Positions 45,228 through 53,693 of a DNA stretch of 64,000 bases are shown here, piece after piece. The position numbers were made by a program, and so were the translations under genes. Each line of letters opens with the position of its first letter. Position 1 is the stretch's first letter. The notes under the pieces are model-generated. The model was not told the DNA's origin, did not search any database, and saw nothing but the letters and a program-made list of their open reading frames with translations. Source of the stretch: an uncultured Anaerolineae bacterium (lineage in GTDB: Bacteria; Chloroflexota; Anaerolineae; Aggregatilineales; Phototrophicaceae); assembly GCA_937944445.1 (NCBI GenBank), contig CALDYP010000026.1:1-64000 (forward strand). The letters run 5' to 3'.

Positions 45228-48212
45228 ATGGACATCGCTTTAATCAACTTGACGCCGTTTGCGCTGGCTGCGTTGTTTTTGGTTTCGCCGCTGCGCCCAC
45301 TTTGGTCACGCCCGATTCGAACGGCCATCTCAACCGGCGTGATGATCGTGTTGTTTGTGGCGCTCGCAGGTTACTTTCCATACCTTGAAGCGGCCTCGCC
45401 CACGATGGGCGCAGTCGTGCGCTCGACTGAGTGGGTTCCTGAGTTGGGCATCTCGCTGTCCTTCTACTTGGACGGCCTCTCGCTCTTGTTCGGCCTCATC
45501 ATCACCGGCATCGGCGCGGGGATCATGCTCTACACCGGCTACTACTTCGACAATGAAGAAGAGGGGCTGCGCTTCATGCTCACGCTGCTGGCGTTCGCGG
45601 GGGCGATGCTCGGCGTGGTGCTGGCGGGCAACCTCTTCACGCTGTTCGTCATGTGGGAGCTAACCAGTATCACCTCGTTCCTGCTCATCGGCTTCAAAGG
45701 CAAGAAAGACCCCGCTGCCCGTGCGGGCGCGCTGCAAGCGCTGTGGATCACCGGCGGTGGGGCGCTGGCGTTGATCCTCGCCTTCGTCATGCTCGGCACG
45801 GTGGCTGGGCAGGCGCTGGGCACAGCGCCCATCTTCGACCTTGAGCCGATCCTCGCGCTTGACCCGATTGCAGGCCATCCGTGGTACAACGTGATCGCCC
45901 TGCTGCTGATGATCGGCGCGTTCACCAAGAGCGCGCAGTTCCCCTTTCATTTCTGGCTGCCCAACGCCATGAGCGCCCCGACCCCTGCCAGCAGCTTCCT
46001 GCACTCGGCGACGATGGTCAAAGCCGGCATTTACCTGCTGATGCGCCTCTACCCTGTCATGCAAGGCGGCACAGCGTGGACGATGGGGCTGGTGCTCATT
46101 GGGGCGTTCACGATGCTGCTTGGGGCGTACTTCGCGCTCGGCAAGCGTGACCTCAAAGGGCTGCTCGCCTATCTGACGGTCAGCACGCTGGGGGCGATTG
46201 TCGCGCTCATCGGCTTTCCGCACTATGAGGGTATGCTGGCCGCAGCCCTGATGATCCTCGGCCACGCCCTCTACAAGGCGGCGCTCTTTCTCGTCGTCGG
46301 CACGATTGAACACAACACCGGCACGCGCCAGCTCGACGAGTTGGGTGGGCTGGGGCGCAAAATGCCGCTTTTCGCGGTCGTGACGGCCATCTCTGCGCTG
46401 TCGATGGCGGGCATTCCGCCGCTAGTCGGCTTCGTGGCCAAAGAGCAGCTTCTAGACGCGGTGCTGCACTGGGGCGCAGGGGCAGAGGGGGTCATCCTCG
46501 GCATGATCGCGCTGGCTGCCACCTTCACCGTGACTGCGTCCGGCGTGCTGTTCTTTGACGTTTTCATCCGCAAGCCAGCGCATGAGTTGCACTACCACGA
46601 CGGTTCGCCGCTGTTAGCCGTCACGCCACTAGCACTGGCAGTCGGAACCGTCGTCACGACGATGTTGATTGGCCTCGGCGTGTTGATTGCGCCGCTCGCG
46701 CAGCAGATCACGCCGCGCACCTTCTACCTGCATCTGCTGCCTAGTGATGGGCTGGCCAACGTGCCCTTCCAGATCAGCCTCATCGCCATCCTTGCGGGTG
46801 TGGTGCTGTTCCTCACGCGCGACCGCTGGCGCTGGATCACTCAGATCCCGCTCATCCCCGGCATGACGTGGTGGCGCGGCGCAGTCAGCACGCTGGACTT
46901 CATGGGTGATCAAATCGTCAAAACCCAACATGGTCAGATTCGCTATTACCTGTTCGTGATCTTCGGCGCGCTGACCGCGCTCTTGCTCACCGGCAACCTC
47001 ATCATTCCGCTGCTCTCCACCGCAGCTGACATACCGCTTGGCGGTGAGGTGACGGATGTGCTGAAGGCAATTGTGATGGTGATGGGCTGTGCCAGCGCGC
47101 TGTTCGTTGTGATCATCCGCAACCACCTCACTGCAGCGCTGGCTCTCGGCACACTTGGTTACAGCATCGGCGTCGTCTTCTTGCTAGAGCCTGCGCCGGA
47201 TGTGGCTATGGTGCAGTTCCTCGTCGAAACGCTGACGACCATCCTGATCGTCGTCATCCTCAGCCGCATCAGCGCCAAGCAGCGCGCCACTGCGATGGAG
47301 CGCGTATGGCAGGGCCGATTGCGCTTCGATGAACGACCTGTCGGCCTCATCAAGGACATGATCATCGCGGGTTTGTTCGGCTTCATGATCTTCGTCTTCA
47401 CGTTGACGGCCCTGCTCAACCGCCCTGATCCGGCTCGATCGCCGTTCGGGCTTTGCGTGCTGCCGATCTCGCGCGGGATCGTAGACACCTCCGACCCCGG
47501 ACGCAGCATCTCGATCTATCACATCTGCAACACTCAGCGCGACTTCGGCTATACAGACATCGTCGGCGCAATCGTTGCCGAGTATCGTGGGTCAGACACG
47601 ATCATCGAGATCATGGTCTTCTCAGCGGCGGCGCTCGGCGTGCTGACGATGCTCTCACGCGGCCTGAACATCAAGGCTCCCTCCGCTGACAAGGACGCCA
47701 ACGGGTCCCCCCTTGATGCAGACATACAGGATTCAACGCGCCTCAACACGCCCTTCACCCGCTTCGTGGCGCGCGTCGTATTCGTGTTGGCTTTTTTGGT
47801 GGCGCTGGCCCATCTCAACTATGGGGGATCTGGCCCGGGGGATGGCTTCACGGCGGGCGCACTGCTGGGGTTAGGCACAGCCCTGTGGTACGTCGTGTTC
47901 GGCTACGATGAGGCACACAGCCGGTTGGCGTTCTTCGCGCCGCGCCGCTTGCTGCGGATTGGCCTGCCGCTGGTGGTGCTGGATGCCATCGTGCCGATCT
48001 TCTTCGGGTATCCATTTCTCGCCCACATTGAGATCGACAAGCTGCTAGGCATCTACAACTTTCTTGATGTGTTCGGCTTGCACCTGAACACGACTATTCT
48101 ATTTGAAATTGGCGTGATGATCACTGTGTTTGGCGGGTTCAGCGCGATCATTGAAGCCGTTGCACATCCACAGCGCAGCGCTGAAATTGACCACTCTACG
48201 CCTGAAATTTGA
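45228..48212 (+). CDS. mrpA: Mrp Na+/H+ antiporter subunit A fused to subunit B
   Basis: The 994-aa integral membrane protein contains the NuoL/ND5-like MrpA core of about 14 helices (to about residue 520), with the proton-channel block QFPFHFWLPNAMSAPTPAS, then the DUF4040 region (LEPAPDVAMVQFLVETL), a region ending DTIIEIMVFSAAALGVLTM, and the MrpB domain (about 840-980; GPGDGFTAGALLG). MrpB is usually a separate gene of about 140 codons; here it is the C-terminal part, as in the mrpA' or PhaAB type. It forms the proton and sodium path of a multi-subunit antiporter used for sodium and pH balance. Confidence 0.93.
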   Translation: MDIALINLTPFALAALFLVSPLRPLWSRPIRTAISTGVMIVLFVALAGYFPYLEAASPTMGAVVRSTEWVPELGISLSFYLDGLSLLFGLIITGIGAGIMLYTGYYFDNEEEGLRFMLTLLAFAGAMLGVVLAGNLFTLFVMWELTSITSFLLIGFKGKKDPAARAGALQALWITGGGALALILAFVMLGTVAGQALGTAPIFDLEPILALDPIAGHPWYNVIALLLMIGAFTKSAQFPFHFWLPNAMSAPTPASSFLHSATMVKAGIYLLMRLYPVMQGGTAWTMGLVLIGAFTMLLGAYFALGKRDLKGLLAYLTVSTLGAIVALIGFPHYEGMLAAALMILGHALYKAALFLVVGTIEHNTGTRQLDELGGLGRKMPLFAVVTAISALSMAGIPPLVGFVAKEQLLDAVLHWGAGAEGVILGMIALAATFTVTASGVLFFDVFIRKPAHELHYHDGSPLLAVTPLALAVGTVVTTMLIGLGVLIAPLAQQITPRTFYLHLLPSDGLANVPFQISLIAILAGVVLFLTRDRWRWITQIPLIPGMTWWRGAVSTLDFMGDQIVKTQHGQIRYYLFVIFGALTALLLTGNLIIPLLSTAADIPLGGEVTDVLKAIVMVMGCASALFVVIIRNHLTAALALGTLGYSIGVVFLLEPAPDVAMVQFLVETLTTILIVVILSRISAKQRATAMERVWQGRLRFDERPVGLIKDMIIAGLFGFMIFVFTLTALLNRPDPARSPFGLCVLPISRGIVDTSDPGRSISIYHICNTQRDFGYTDIVGAIVAEYRGSDTIIEIMVFSAAALGVLTMLSRGLNIKAPSADKDANGSPLDADIQDSTRLNTPFTRFVARVVFVLAFLVALAHLNYGGSGPGDGFTAGALLGLGTALWYVVFGYDEAHSRLAFFAPRRLLRIGLPLVVLDAIVPIFFGYPFLAHIEIDKLLGIYNFLDVFGLHLNTTILFEIGVMITVFGGFSAIIEAVAHPQRSAEIDHSTPEI

Positions 48213-48234
48213 TGATGAGAGGACGGCGTCATTT

Positions 48235-48579
48235 ATGATTAACCTCATTACTGCGCTGGCAGTCGGGTTCTTGTTTGCGGTCGGCGTGTTCTTAATGCTG
48301 CGCCGCGACCTGATCAAAGCCGCGATGGGTTTCAGCGTGCTGTTTAACTCGGTCAACCTCTTGATCCTCGCGGTGGGGGCATTTCGTGGGGATGTCGCTC
48401 CGTTCACCACTAACCTTGAAGGCGGGCGCACCTTGAGCGATCCGCTAGTGCAGGCGCTCATCCTCACGGCTATCGTCGTCAGCTTCGGCTCTTACGCCCT
48501 GCTGCTCGGCATGGTCAGCCTAATCTCGCGCCGCTTCCACACCGTGGACAGCGACGAAGTCGTAAACCTGAAACGGTAA
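48235..48579 (+). CDS. mrpC: Mrp antiporter subunit C
   Basis: The 114-aa NuoK-like protein has three membrane helices, with the motif GFSVLFNSVNLLILAVG in the second and ALILTAIVVSFGSYALLL in the third. ATG 48235 was chosen because earlier in-frame sequence overlaps mrpA and adds a non-conserved N terminus. It lies 22 bp after mrpA and 8 bp before mrpD. Confidence 0.92.
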   Translation: MINLITALAVGFLFAVGVFLMLRRDLIKAAMGFSVLFNSVNLLILAVGAFRGDVAPFTTNLEGGRTLSDPLVQALILTAIVVSFGSYALLLGMVSLISRRFHTVDSDEVVNLKR

Positions 48580-48587
48580 GGGCGCTT

Positions 48588-50084
48588 ATGCAAAATATTC
48601 TGATTTTGGGGATGGTATTCTCTACGTTGGTAGGGGCTATCCTCACCCTCATTACCACCCGCTTCAATCGTCTAGATCGGTGGTTGGCGTTTGGCGCAGC
48701 GCTCTCTTCATGGGGTTGCAGCGTCGCGGTGCTCATTCAGGTGTTCGGCGGGGACATTCAAACCTATCGGTTGGGTGGGTATGTGCCGCCGTTTGGCATC
48801 GTCCTAGTGGTGGATCGTCTCGCGGCGATCTTCGCGGTCATGGCTGCCAGCGTCTTGATGGCAGGCTTCATCTACACCATCCACTGCCACGACAAATGCA
48901 CCAGCTACCCGGCGTTCATCCCGCTGTTCCTCTTCATGCACACCGGCTTAATGGGCACGCTCATCACCGGCGACCTGTTCACCTTCTTCGTCTTCATGGA
49001 GATTATGGTGCTGTCGTCTGTGTCGCTGGTGGCGATCAGTGACGATCCCCTTGGGCTGGAGGCAGCCTTCAAGTATTTGTTCATCAGCGCGATTGGCTCG
49101 CTGCTGCTGCTCATCAGCATTTCGATGCTGTACGCCTCGCTTGGCACACTCAACATGGCCGACATGGCGCGCCTGCTCATCAGCGAGAACCCGCCGCTCG
49201 TGCGTGGGGCCGCGCTCATGCTCACTTGTGCCAGCTTGCTCAAGAGCGCCGTGTTCCCCTTCCACTTCTGGCAGCCGGACTTTCACACCACCGCGCCGAC
49301 GCCCGTGCACGCTGTGCTGTCGTCGGTCGTAGTCAAAGTCGGCATCTACATGATTCTGCGCATTGTCACACTACTCTTCGTCGAGGATGCAGCTGCTGTT
49401 CAGGGGATTTTCGTCATTCTCGGAGTAATTGGCGTATTCTTCGGCAGCTTTGGCGCGCTGCGCACGTACAACGGCAAACGGCTGCTGGCCTATTCGACCA
49501 TCGGGCAAATCGGCTTCATCCTGCTCGGGATCGGCTGGGGTACACCGCTCGGCCTCGTTGCGGCCATCGTCTACGCCTTCAACCATGCGTTTGTCAAGTC
49601 CGCGCTGCTGATGGTGTTCGGCCTCGTGAGCAGCCGCACCACCCCTAAAAGCGCCGACTTCAAAGACATCGGCGGGGCTGGCCGCTTGATGCCGCCCATC
49701 ATCGGCGCGCTGTGGATGCTCGGTGGCATGGCGCTGGCTGGCATTCCGCCGCTCAACGGCTTCATCAGCAAGCTGACGGTCATCCAAAGCGGCGTTGACG
49801 TGGGCGATTTTCTGCCGCTGTTTCTTGTCGTGTTCGGCGGCATCATCACTCTCACCTACGTCTTCCGAACGTGGCAGCACGTATTCCAACAAGACAACCC
49901 TGCGCTTCAACTAGAAATCAAGTCTTACGGGGACGGAGTGCTCGCGCCGACCTTGCTCATCAGCGTGTGCGTGCTGCTGGGAATTTACGCCCGCCCACTG
50001 ATTGCGCTCGCTCAGCTCGCTGTAGAACAGATCCAAGACCCCACCCACTACATCAACGCTGTGCGGCTGTTCATAGGAGGCTGA
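48588..50084 (+). CDS. mrpD: Mrp antiporter subunit D
   Basis: The 498-aa protein is NuoN/NuoM-like with about 14 helices. The channel-forming features are present: the Glu in FTFFVFMEIMVLSSV, the Lys in LLKSAVFPFHFWQPDFH and the second Lys region FNHAFVKSALLMVFG. It pairs with the A subunit as the second antiporter-like channel. A further Lys sits in INGFISKLTV-type sequence (NGFISKLTVIQ) near residue 395. Only 3 bp separate it from mrpE. Confidence 0.93.
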   Translation: MQNILILGMVFSTLVGAILTLITTRFNRLDRWLAFGAALSSWGCSVAVLIQVFGGDIQTYRLGGYVPPFGIVLVVDRLAAIFAVMAASVLMAGFIYTIHCHDKCTSYPAFIPLFLFMHTGLMGTLITGDLFTFFVFMEIMVLSSVSLVAISDDPLGLEAAFKYLFISAIGSLLLLISISMLYASLGTLNMADMARLLISENPPLVRGAALMLTCASLLKSAVFPFHFWQPDFHTTAPTPVHAVLSSVVVKVGIYMILRIVTLLFVEDAAAVQGIFVILGVIGVFFGSFGALRTYNGKRLLAYSTIGQIGFILLGIGWGTPLGLVAAIVYAFNHAFVKSALLMVFGLVSSRTTPKSADFKDIGGAGRLMPPIIGALWMLGGMALAGIPPLNGFISKLTVIQSGVDVGDFLPLFLVVFGGIITLTYVFRTWQHVFQQDNPALQLEIKSYGDGVLAPTLLISVCVLLGIYARPLIALAQLAVEQIQDPTHYINAVRLFIGG

Positions 50085-50087
50085 CGC

Positions 50088-50618
50088 ATGAAGATCATCC
50101 TTGTGCTGGCAATTCCGCTCGCTTTCTTGTGGATGGCTTTGGCGCGCATGGTCACCCTGCCTAGCTTCATGGTCGGCTATGTGTTCTCAACCGCGGTGCT
50201 GGTCGTCGTTTTGAGCAGCAATCGCAAATACCCGCCCCATGTTCTAGAGCCAGAGATCAAGCTCTCTCGGCTTCCGCTGCAAGTGCTGTTAGTGTGTCGC
50301 TATGTCCTCGTACTGGCCATTGATATTTTTCTCAGCTCGATAGATGTGGCGAAGCGGGTGATCCAACCTAAGGTCGATGTCCAGCCGACGATCTACCGCA
50401 TCCCGACGATGGATCCAGACAATCGCTCGATCGTGACAGCCCTTTCGTCCCACGGCATCACCATCACGCCCGGGACGCTCGTCGTCGATTATGAAGAAGA
50501 AGACGGAGAGACGATCATGATCGTCCATACGTTAGACGAAGTGCAGTGGAACGAACACTCTACACTAGAGGGGCAGCGCCGCCGCTGCGCGCAAATCAAG
50601 AGGATGTTAGGCTTATGA
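50088..50618 (+). CDS. mrpE: Mrp antiporter subunit E
   Basis: The 176-aa protein has two or three N-terminal membrane helices (about residues 3-45 and 65-85) and a cytoplasmic domain with the MrpE pattern SIDVAKRVIQPK and TIYRIPT, then ALSSHGITITPGTLVVD. It is needed for assembly of the complex. It overlaps mrpF by 4 bp (ATGA). Confidence 0.9.
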   Translation: MKIILVLAIPLAFLWMALARMVTLPSFMVGYVFSTAVLVVVLSSNRKYPPHVLEPEIKLSRLPLQVLLVCRYVLVLAIDIFLSSIDVAKRVIQPKVDVQPTIYRIPTMDPDNRSIVTALSSHGITITPGTLVVDYEEEDGETIMIVHTLDEVQWNEHSTLEGQRRRCAQIKRMLGL

Positions 50619-50890
50619 GCGACGCATTGACCACGATCTTGAGCGTGATGATCATCTTCATGGTGCTGCTGCTGCCGTTTGGCTTCTACCGCGTGTGGAT
50701 CGGGCGCAGTCTCGCTGATCGCATGTTGGCCATTGAGATGGTCACCTCATTGTTGATCGGCATCAGCCTTTTGGTCGGCTTGTTAGCTCAGACCAACATC
50801 ACGATCGACATCGGCATCATCTTGGGTGCGTTGGGCTTTGCTGGGACGTTGAGCGTCGCACGCTATATCGCAGAAGGGCGGGTGTTCTGA
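50615..50890 (+). CDS. mrpF: Mrp antiporter subunit F
   Basis: The 91-aa protein has three membrane helices and the MrpF/PhaF motif GRSLADRMLAIEM between the first two. The last helix carries ILGALGFAGTLSVARYI. ATG 50615 overlaps the mrpE stop; its own stop overlaps the mrpG start by one base, so the three genes are coupled in translation. Confidence 0.92.
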   Translation: MSDALTTILSVMIIFMVLLLPFGFYRVWIGRSLADRMLAIEMVTSLLIGISLLVGLLAQTNITIDIGIILGALGFAGTLSVARYIAEGRVF

Positions 50891-51207
50891 TGACGCTTCA
50901 AGAAGTGATTGGAACGGTGCTGTTGACGATGGGGTTGGCCTTCAACTTCTTGGGGGTTGTGGGCGTGCTGCGCTTTCCAGACACCTACACGCGGCTGCAC
51001 GCCTCTGGCAAAGTGGGGACGGTGGGCGTCGCCTTCTTGTGCTTGGGGACAGCTATGCTATCCCCTGAGAATTCGTTCAAGCTGGTGGTGCTGGCGCTGT
51101 TCATCGCTTTCACGGGGCCGGTGGCCAGCCATGCCATCGCAGCAGCCGTCAGCCGATCCGAGCATTTGCACCACCTCAACGAGGATACGCTGACTACTGA
51201 GGGGTGA
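50890..51207 (+). CDS. mrpG: Mrp antiporter subunit G
   Basis: The 105-aa protein has three membrane helices with the MrpG/PhaG hallmark RFPDTYTRLHASGKVGTVG after the first helix and FTGPVASHAIAAA in the third. It is the last gene of the operon, giving the order AB-C-D-E-F-G. No terminator is seen in the 15 bp before the convergent gene. Confidence 0.93.
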   Translation: MTLQEVIGTVLLTMGLAFNFLGVVGVLRFPDTYTRLHASGKVGTVGVAFLCLGTAMLSPENSFKLVVLALFIAFTGPVASHAIAAAVSRSEHLHHLNEDTLTTEG

Positions 51208-51222
51208 ACAAGCTTGCCTGTT

Positions 51223-51414
51223 CTACTTCTTGGTGAGCTGTTGATAAAACCAGAGCGCGCCAAGCGCATAGAACGCAATCGACACCACCGACACGATCAG
51301 GTTGAGGCTGGTGAACAGCGGCATCACTGACATCGGGGAGAAAATCGCCAGCAGCAGCAAGATCACCACTGCGATCAACACAATTTGACCTAACGTAAGG
51401 GATGAACGGCTCAT
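51223..51414 (-). CDS. Small two-helix membrane protein, unknown
   Basis: The 63-aa protein consists mainly of two membrane helices (about residues 9-24 and 34-56) with a basic C-terminal tail. No family is recognised. It is convergent with mrpG and on its own strand stands alone. The upstream minus-strand sequence holds an AAGAAAGAGA purine run about 10 bases before the start that may serve as the ribosome site. Confidence 0.5.
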   Translation of the reverse strand: MSRSSLTLGQIVLIAVVILLLLAIFSPMSVMPLFTSLNLIVSVVSIAFYALGALWFYQQLTKK

Positions 51415-51562
51415 CGTCTGTCTCTTTCTTCAAAAATTGACCTCGTTCGTTATTACGTACACCCCCTGCAACGTGTTGCAAATTTTTCGACTTTTTTACA
51501 TGAATTAAGAGAAATTTCGTGTAAAATTATATAATTGATCATCAATGATAATGTGAGCCTGC

Positions 51563-52333
51563 ATGAAAAACTTCTGGAGCGTCTTATTTGTCTTGAGTGT
51601 CGTCGTCGTTGTCGTATCAGTGACTTTGCTTCTGAACTTCACTGCCCCCAACCCCACTGGTCGGCGCTACAGCAGTGAGTCACCCACGACAACAGGTCAG
51701 GGCACGACTGAAGAAATTGGGCTTTCAGGTGAGCGCATTTTGTCACGCGACTTGGGCCTCCCGCGCAACGACTCTCCTGATTTTCGCCAGTGCATTTGCA
51801 GCCAGCTTCCGCCTCACTATGGCTCTCCACCGCTGAGTGAGTGCAGAGTTTGCATCGCCCAAGTTCAGTTGACTGCTTCATTCCGTCGCCCTGACTTTAT
51901 CGGCTTTGACTACATTGCAGAATCAAAGAACAGCAACAACTTGCTGTACACCGGGCGAGAGGTCGACCAAATTGGCGATTATGCGCTCGCTGCCCGGGCG
52001 ATGAACAAACCTCTGTGGATCTTCATCCGCGTGAACACCAACATTGACACTGAGTTCATCCGCCTTGCAGAAAGCACCGGCGGCGGGGTCGTGCCCTACT
52101 TCACCGTGCCGGGCTACGTTGATCCGATTGATCAAGCAGCCACGGCAGGTCTATTCGTAGGCAGCGCAGGGGCTGGCCTAAGCTTGATTGGCCTTACGCG
52201 CCCGTGGCGGCGCTTCATGCGGCGCAAGCCGACGCCGAAATGGAAACCCAAAGACTATCCTGAAATTATCGAGGACGCCAAACGTAAAGCGCAAGAAACC
52301 ATCGACAAAGAAGACAGCCGCCACGACATCTGA
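51563..52333 (+). CDS. Membrane-anchored protein with toxin-nuclease (Tox-REase)-like domain
   Basis: The 256-aa protein has a membrane helix at residues 6-25, a Ser/Thr linker, a Cys-rich segment (CIC and CRVC, about residues 77-97), then a domain with the PD-(D/E)XK pattern RPDFIGFDYIAESKN, the QIGDYALAARA helix and LWIFIRVNTNIDTEF. This order resembles restriction-endonuclease-fold toxin domains of polymorphic toxins. A second membrane helix (about 190-212) is followed by a very basic tail, which would place the domain outside the cytoplasm. The upstream 70 bp are AT-rich with an ATTGAT-C-ATCAAT repeat. No secretion system or obvious immunity gene is adjacent. Confidence 0.55.
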   Translation: MKNFWSVLFVLSVVVVVVSVTLLLNFTAPNPTGRRYSSESPTTTGQGTTEEIGLSGERILSRDLGLPRNDSPDFRQCICSQLPPHYGSPPLSECRVCIAQVQLTASFRRPDFIGFDYIAESKNSNNLLYTGREVDQIGDYALAARAMNKPLWIFIRVNTNIDTEFIRLAESTGGGVVPYFTVPGYVDPIDQAATAGLFVGSAGAGLSLIGLTRPWRRFMRRKPTPKWKPKDYPEIIEDAKRKAQETIDKEDSRHDI

Positions 52334-52357
52334 GCCACGAAACTGCGCTGTGGTGTT

Positions 52358-52759
52358 TTACAGCGTGATCACTTGATCCGGCGGGTTGCCGCTGAGCGCT
52401 GCGTACAAATCAGGAAAGCACCCCACCTGCACGCCCGCAACGGTTCCGTGCGCGCTGACCTCGGCTGGCTCAAGGCGTCCTTTGCCCTCTGCGTCACACC
52501 AACGCGGCTGCCCCACTGCTAGCTGACGTTGAAGTGCGCACATGTCGCACATCATCAGCAGAATGTTCTTCTCCGCAGCGACTTTAGCCAGCCGCTCGCC
52601 GACGGGATCGCCAGCGCGCAGCACATAGGTGTTGTCGTCAAAGAAGAACATCCCAACCACCTCAACCCCGTGCACACCCGCCTCAAGCTGGGGCAGGATC
52701 ATTTGCCCCAGCTTGTAGGCAGCGGCAATCGGCGTAGCAAACACATAGGCCACTTTCAT
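52358..52759 (-). CDS. DsrE-family protein (SaoD-like)
   Basis: The 133-aa protein starts MKVAYVFATPIAAAYKLGQM and follows a DsrE/DsrF-like Rossmann fold. It has Cys in MMCDMCALQR (about residue 75-78), and a later Cys in GQPRWCDAEG. The pattern resembles SaoD-type DsrE-related proteins, which are thought to be linked to sulfur or selenium handling. ATG 52759 was chosen because GGAG lies 6 bases before it; the open frame goes on to a TTG at 52771. It is convergent with the gene before it and has a palindromic operator candidate just upstream. Confidence 0.66.
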   Translation of the reverse strand: MKVAYVFATPIAAAYKLGQMILPQLEAGVHGVEVVGMFFFDDNTYVLRAGDPVGERLAKVAAEKNILLMMCDMCALQRQLAVGQPRWCDAEGKGRLEPAEVSAHGTVAGVQVGCFPDLYAALSGNPPDQVITL

Positions 52760-52791
52760 AGTCGTCTCCAATGTTGATAGACATGATCAAA

Positions 52792-52810
52792 ATTGATACT
52801 TAGTATCAAT
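52792..52810 (-). promoter_or_regulatory. Perfect inverted repeat upstream of the DsrE-family gene
   Basis: ATTGATAC-TTA-GTATCAAT is a perfect 8-bp inverted repeat with a 3-base centre, 33 bases upstream of the start codon, where it would overlap the promoter. The spacing fits a homodimeric repressor. No regulator gene of this kind lies next to it. Confidence 0.6.
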
Positions 52811-52946
52811 TGATGATAGCAAACTTCGACTGAATTGCCAAACATCGCTCCATTTATTATCCAGACCAAGTTCAAGCTGAAGAAAGCGCGCTCCATGCGC
52901 TACAATACACGCTCATGCAATCACACACACGAAATGGAGCAATCTC

Positions 52947-53690
52947 ATGGTGATGGACATTCGCGGCCAAAACGCCGTCATCACTGGCGCGTCACGCGGC
53001 ATCGGCCGGGCGACCGCCCTCGCTTTTGCGCGCTTGGGGGTCAACGTCGCGGTGACCGCGCGCACCCTGTCGGAACTAGAAATCCTCGTCGCAGAGTGTC
53101 GTCTGTTGGGCGTCAAAGCCGAGGCTTACACCGCCGATGCCGCTGACGCGCCTTCCGTCTACACCACCTGCGAGCACATCCTGACGCAGTTTGGCAGCGT
53201 GGACATCCTTGTGAACAACGCCGGCGTCGCCAAGTACGGCACACTCAGCGAGCACACTATCTCCGATTACGACTGGATGATGAACACCAACATGCGCTCG
53301 ACGTTCTTGTTCACCCATGCGCTCGTCCCACAGATGATCGTCCGCAAGAGTGGAACGATCATCATCGTGTCGTCGCAGGCAGGCTTAGCTGGCTTCCCCA
53401 ACGAGGCGGTTTACTGCGCCACCAAACACGCACAGGTTGGGTTCGCCCACGCGCTGGACGGTGAGCTGCGCCCTCACAACGTCAAGGTCGGACTCGTGAC
53501 GCCCGGCGGCGTGCGCACCACCTTTGCTTTTGGCACAGGCCGCACCGAAGATATGGAGGCGCTGCCCCACATGCTCGAAGCCGAAGACGTGGCCGATGCC
53601 ATCGTGTTCATCGCGCAGCAGTCGCCCAAGAGCCGCATCCTCAACATCGAGATGCGCCCGATGAGCGAAAAGCGCTACGGCGGAGCGTGA
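52947..53690 (+). CDS. SDR-family oxidoreductase (3-oxoacyl-ACP reductase-like)
   Basis: The 247-aa Rossmann protein has TGASRGIG, the NADP-type Arg in VTARTLSEL, NNAGVAKYG, the serine strand IIIVSSQAG and YCATKHAQ with the catalytic Tyr and Lys. This is the classic FabG-like SDR plan; the substrate is not known. It heads a three-gene run with the isoaspartyl peptidase (3 bp later) and a hydrolase. GGAG lies 9 bases before ATG 52947. Confidence 0.88.
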   Translation: MVMDIRGQNAVITGASRGIGRATALAFARLGVNVAVTARTLSELEILVAECRLLGVKAEAYTADAADAPSVYTTCEHILTQFGSVDILVNNAGVAKYGTLSEHTISDYDWMMNTNMRSTFLFTHALVPQMIVRKSGTIIIVSSQAGLAGFPNEAVYCATKHAQVGFAHALDGELRPHNVKVGLVTPGGVRTTFAFGTGRTEDMEALPHMLEAEDVADAIVFIAQQSPKSRILNIEMRPMSEKRYGGA

Positions 53691-53693
53691 GCC

